36,283 bases of DNA, taken from contig SLOS01000028.1 of assembly GCA_007132365.1 (NCBI GenBank), forward strand, positions 1-36,283. Reading direction: 5' to 3'. Made by a program: the position numbers and the translations under genes. The DNA is from Bacteroidales bacterium (GTDB taxonomy: Bacteria > Bacteroidota > Bacteroidia > Bacteroidales > PUMT01). The notes under the pieces were generated by a model. The model had not been told where the DNA came from, made no database searches, and worked only from the letters and a program-made list of their open reading frames with translations. Each line of letters starts with the position of its first letter. Within the stretch, counting starts at the first letter, position 1. This document shows positions 34,039 to 36,283 of this stretch, in pieces.

Positions 34039-35299
34039 TGTTACCAGCTCCGGCACCGGAAGCAACGGCATTGATAATATCTGGCTTAAGGCGGCAGTGA
34101 GTGGCGGACTGTGGGCTGCCGTCGAGATCATACTTGGCAGTTTTCTTCACAACCTGCGGGTCCCCATGGCCGGATCGATCCTTGCCTCCTTCGGGATCAT
34201 CCTGATGATAGCATTTTTCCAGATCTGGCCGGAGCGGGGACTGATTTGGAGGGCAGGGCTTATATGCGCACTCATGAAGTCGATCTCGCCAAGTGCAGTT
34301 ATTCTCGGGCCGATGACGGGCATTATGATGGAGGCGCTGCTGCTGGAAGCAGGCATAGTGCTGCTGGGCAGGAACCTTGCCGGATACCTCGCGGGTGGGG
34401 CCCTGGCCCTCTTCAGCGCCCTTTTGCACAAGCTGATGAGCCTTTTGCTGCTCTACGGTTTTAACATTATTACCATTTACCTGAATCTCTTCTATTTTGC
34501 CTCACGGCAGATAAACATACCGGAGGCAGATCCCTGGCTGCTTATCTCGATACTTGGGGGACTCTATCTTTTAATCGGGGCACTGGCAGCTCTTGCAGGA
34601 TACATAGTGGGACAAAGGGCCCTGAAGGAGCCGGGGACGGCAGGGATGTCGCAGCGAAACCCTGAAACCGGCATCATGTCGCAGCGAAACCCTGAAACCC
34701 GCTCGAGACTGCTCCCCAAAAAGCCGGTCAGCGACATCTTTGAGCCCGTCACAGGCAGTTTTTCGCTGCCTCTGTTCATCCTCCATATTACTGCAATACC
34801 GGGGGGACTGGTACTGATGAATTTTTCAGGACGTTTAGTGGCATATCCGGTGCTGATAATTTACACCTTGTTTTGCCTTGTATATTATAAAAACACCATC
34901 AGAAGATTCAAAAAGCCCCTTTTCTGGTTCCAGCTGCTTGTAATCATACTGCTGGCAACCATATTCCTTGAAAGTTTTGAAAAAGGAACCCCTGTTATTA
35001 ACTGGAGCGGCATACTGGCCGGCGTGGACATGAACATAAGGGCTATTCTTGTTGTAGCGGGGTTTTCTGCTCTCAGCACTGAACTGAAAAACCCTTTAAT
35101 TACAAATTTCCTGCTTAAAAGGGGCTTCAGGCAGCTTTATCTTGCCATCTCTCTGGCATTCCGGGCACTTCCGTCAATGATGGAGGAGATATCCAAACCA
35201 AAACGATTCTTTTCAGGACCGTTTTCCTCAATCCGGGAGATGGTTGCCAATGCCACGGACTGGCTTGAGGCTCTCAAAAAAAACAATGACTCAGCCTGA
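34028..35299 (+). CDS. multi-pass membrane protein resembling an ECF-transporter S component fused to a T component
   Basis: 423 residues from the ATG at 34028; an in-frame TTG at 34001 would add nine. Residues about 15-205 hold some six hydrophobic helices with GGLWAAVEIILGSFLHNLRV, ALMKSISPSAVILGPMTG and LLGRN, like a small substrate-binding ECF S component. A hydrophilic linker (about 200-240) has a 10-residue tandem repeat (MSQRNPETGI, twice). Residues about 245-423 hold further helices ending ALSTELKNPLI, ISLAFRALPSMMEEISKPKR, similar to the EcfT/CbiQ pattern in which a helix with a conserved P(S/x)xxEE-like end couples to ATPases. The T-like part is short and the usual second coupling helix with an Ala-Arg-Gly motif is not obvious. 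Overlaps the NTPase gene by 11 bases. The fold assignment is pattern-based and moderate; the substrate is unknown. Confidence 0.6.
   Translation: MQGDVTSSGTGSNGIDNIWLKAAVSGGLWAAVEIILGSFLHNLRVPMAGSILASFGIILMIAFFQIWPERGLIWRAGLICALMKSISPSAVILGPMTGIMMEALLLEAGIVLLGRNLAGYLAGGALALFSALLHKLMSLLLLYGFNIITIYLNLFYFASRQINIPEADPWLLISILGGLYLLIGALAALAGYIVGQRALKEPGTAGMSQRNPETGIMSQRNPETRSRLLPKKPVSDIFEPVTGSFSLPLFILHITAIPGGLVLMNFSGRLVAYPVLIIYTLFCLVYYKNTIRRFKKPLFWFQLLVIILLATIFLESFEKGTPVINWSGILAGVDMNIRAILVVAGFSALSTELKNPLITNFLLKRGFRQLYLAISLAFRALPSMMEEISKPKRFFSGPFSSIREMVANATDWLEALKKNNDSA
34646..34699 (+). repeat. 30-base in-frame tandem duplication inside the S/T fusion gene
   Basis: A 24-base identical block starting ATGTCGCAGCGAAACCCTGA occurs at 34646 and again at 34676 (period 30). 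It encodes MSQRNPET twice (residues 207-214 and 217-224), in the hydrophilic linker between the two membrane halves. The exact DNA identity suggests a recent duplication. Confidence 0.95.
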
Positions 35300-35415
35300 G
35301 AGATGACAGACAATAACATGCAGATGGTCTGACCCAAATGCGATTTACCATACAGTAACCGATCCATAAATTTTTATCATATTTGTGTTAAATTAACCAA
35401 CCATACTTTAAACGA

Positions 35416-36283
35416 ATGGACAACCTGAGGAATATCACAATCTCATTATTTCTGTTGATTTTAACCAGCGTGCTAAATGCCTCCCTGGTTCCGGGGAGCC
35501 TGATATGTGAAAACCTCCGCAATCCTATGGCGGTTGATATTCTCCGGCCGCGCCTGTCATGGATAAATATCTCACCGGATAACATCCGGGGGCAACATCA
35601 GACGGCTTATGAGATAAGGGTTGCCGGCAGCCTTGAAAACCTGCAGTCCGGCATTGGCGACCTGTGGAACAGCGGCAGGGTTGCCTCCGGCGAATCGGTC
35701 AATATCGTTTATGGCGGGAAGCCATTGCAATCACGGCAGGACTGCTGGTGGCAGGTAAGGGTATGGGACCGGCACGGGGAGGTGTCGGACTGGAGCGAGC
35801 CTGCTTTCTGGAGCATGGGGCTCCTGGAGCAAGAAGAGTGGATTGCCGGCTGGATAGGCGCCCCCTGGCAGGATGAAACACCCCTGCCCCGGCCACGGCG
35901 TCCGGGCCGCAACTATTTTTTTGACCCTGACAACCCCTCAGAGGATCTGCCCCCCCCCGCCCCTTTGCTGCGAAAAAGCTTTCCGGTGGCCAAAGAGGTT
36001 GCATCGGCCCGCGCCTATGTTACCGGGCTCGGTTATTTCGAGCTTTACCTGAATGGTGAAAAAGTAGGTGATGATATAATGGTGCCTAATGTCACACTTT
36101 ATGATAAGCGGGATGACCTGGGAGAAATCGGGGTGATGATTGAGGATAACTTCAGGGAATACCGGGTGATGTACCTGGCCTATGATATAACTGATCTGCT
36201 GAACCGGGGCGAAAATGTTATCGGGGCAATGCTCGGGAACGGCTTTTTCAACCCGGCAAATTACTGGTCCGGCGGTTACGGCA
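35416..36283 (+). CDS. alpha-L-rhamnosidase, GH78, 3'-truncated by the window edge
   Basis: 289 complete codons are visible and the frame is open to the end. A signal peptide (MDNLRNITISLFLLILTSVLN) precedes the GH78 N-terminal part. First is a fibronectin-like domain (LICENLRNPMAVD, RPRLSWI, QTAYEIRVA, LWNSGRV, WWQVRVWDRHGEVSDWSEPA, WIAGWIG). Then comes the start of the beta-sandwich domain (LLRKSFPVAKEVASARAYV, GLGYFELYLNGEKVGDD, VTLYDKR). The catalytic (alpha/alpha)6 barrel lies beyond the edge. It would remove terminal rhamnose from plant or microbial glycans after export to the periplasm or surface. A nine-C run (35950-35958) lies in the coding frame. The gene starts 116 bases after the membrane-protein gene; a near-match -7 element (CATATTTG, 35378-35385) is upstream. 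Confidence 0.92.
   Translation, partial: MDNLRNITISLFLLILTSVLNASLVPGSLICENLRNPMAVDILRPRLSWINISPDNIRGQHQTAYEIRVAGSLENLQSGIGDLWNSGRVASGESVNIVYGGKPLQSRQDCWWQVRVWDRHGEVSDWSEPAFWSMGLLEQEEWIAGWIGAPWQDETPLPRPRRPGRNYFFDPDNPSEDLPPPAPLLRKSFPVAKEVASARAYVTGLGYFELYLNGEKVGDDIMVPNVTLYDKRDDLGEIGVMIEDNFREYRVMYLAYDITDLLNRGENVIGAMLGNGFFNPANYWSGGYG

Overview
The window is a chromosomal segment of a Bacteroidota bacterium, most likely class Bacteroidia (Bacteroidales/Marinilabiliales-like). The signs are a complete type IX secretion (T9SS) core locus in the order porP-gldK-gldL-gldM-gldN, a DUF4270 lipoprotein, an HU-CCDC81/SPOR protein, a short glycogen-synthase-like protein beside panC-panD, and promoter elements of the Bacteroidota type (TTG/TTTG, about 17-20 nt, TAnnTTTG). 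Nearly all genes are intact and tightly packed, and no gene-free stretch exceeds 300 bases. I saw no tRNA, rRNA, IS element, phage or CRISPR array.

Layout. 1-2974: the 3' part of metG converges on an HU/SPOR envelope protein. 3162-9460: six co-directional nucleotide-sugar genes. The first four (wbpE-, wbpD-, wbpB- and wbpA-like) form a full route from UDP-GlcNAc to UDP-2,3-diacetamido-glucuronic acid, followed by galE and rfbB. 9509-13549 (minus strand): GT5-like protein, DUF4270 lipoprotein and glmS, probably one operon from a good promoter near 13702-13731. 13840-17978: panC, panD, a flippase-like membrane protein, rfaE2 and radA, with several overlaps. 18051-20408 (minus): a class A PBP. 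20723-30404: topA, an arginase-fold protein that has lost its metal ligands, then porP and gldKLMN, closed by a strong intrinsic terminator. 30520-31611 (minus): mannose-1-phosphate guanylyltransferase. 31883-35299: mlaE and mlaF, a 10-bp tandem repeat, a THEP1-family NTPase, and a membrane protein that reads like an ECF-transporter S component fused to a T component. 35416-end: the N-terminal part of a GH78 alpha-L-rhamnosidase.

How the genes fit together. The T9SS genes encode the periplasmic ring (GldK/N), the inner-membrane proton-driven motor (GldL/M) and a PorP/SprF outer-membrane protein. In Porphyromonas gingivalis, T9SS cargo is joined to anionic LPS through a sugar made by the Wbp/Vim pathway. 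A complete Wbp-like precursor cassette in the same window as the T9SS core is therefore suggestive. glmS, galE, rfbB, rfaE2, manC and the PBP also feed or build cell-envelope polymers.

The most novel-looking item is the THEP1 NTPase plus S/T fusion pair (33454-35299). It looks like an ECF-type importer without any recognisable EcfA ABC ATPase beside it, sitting downstream of an MlaEF pair that has no adjacent MlaD.
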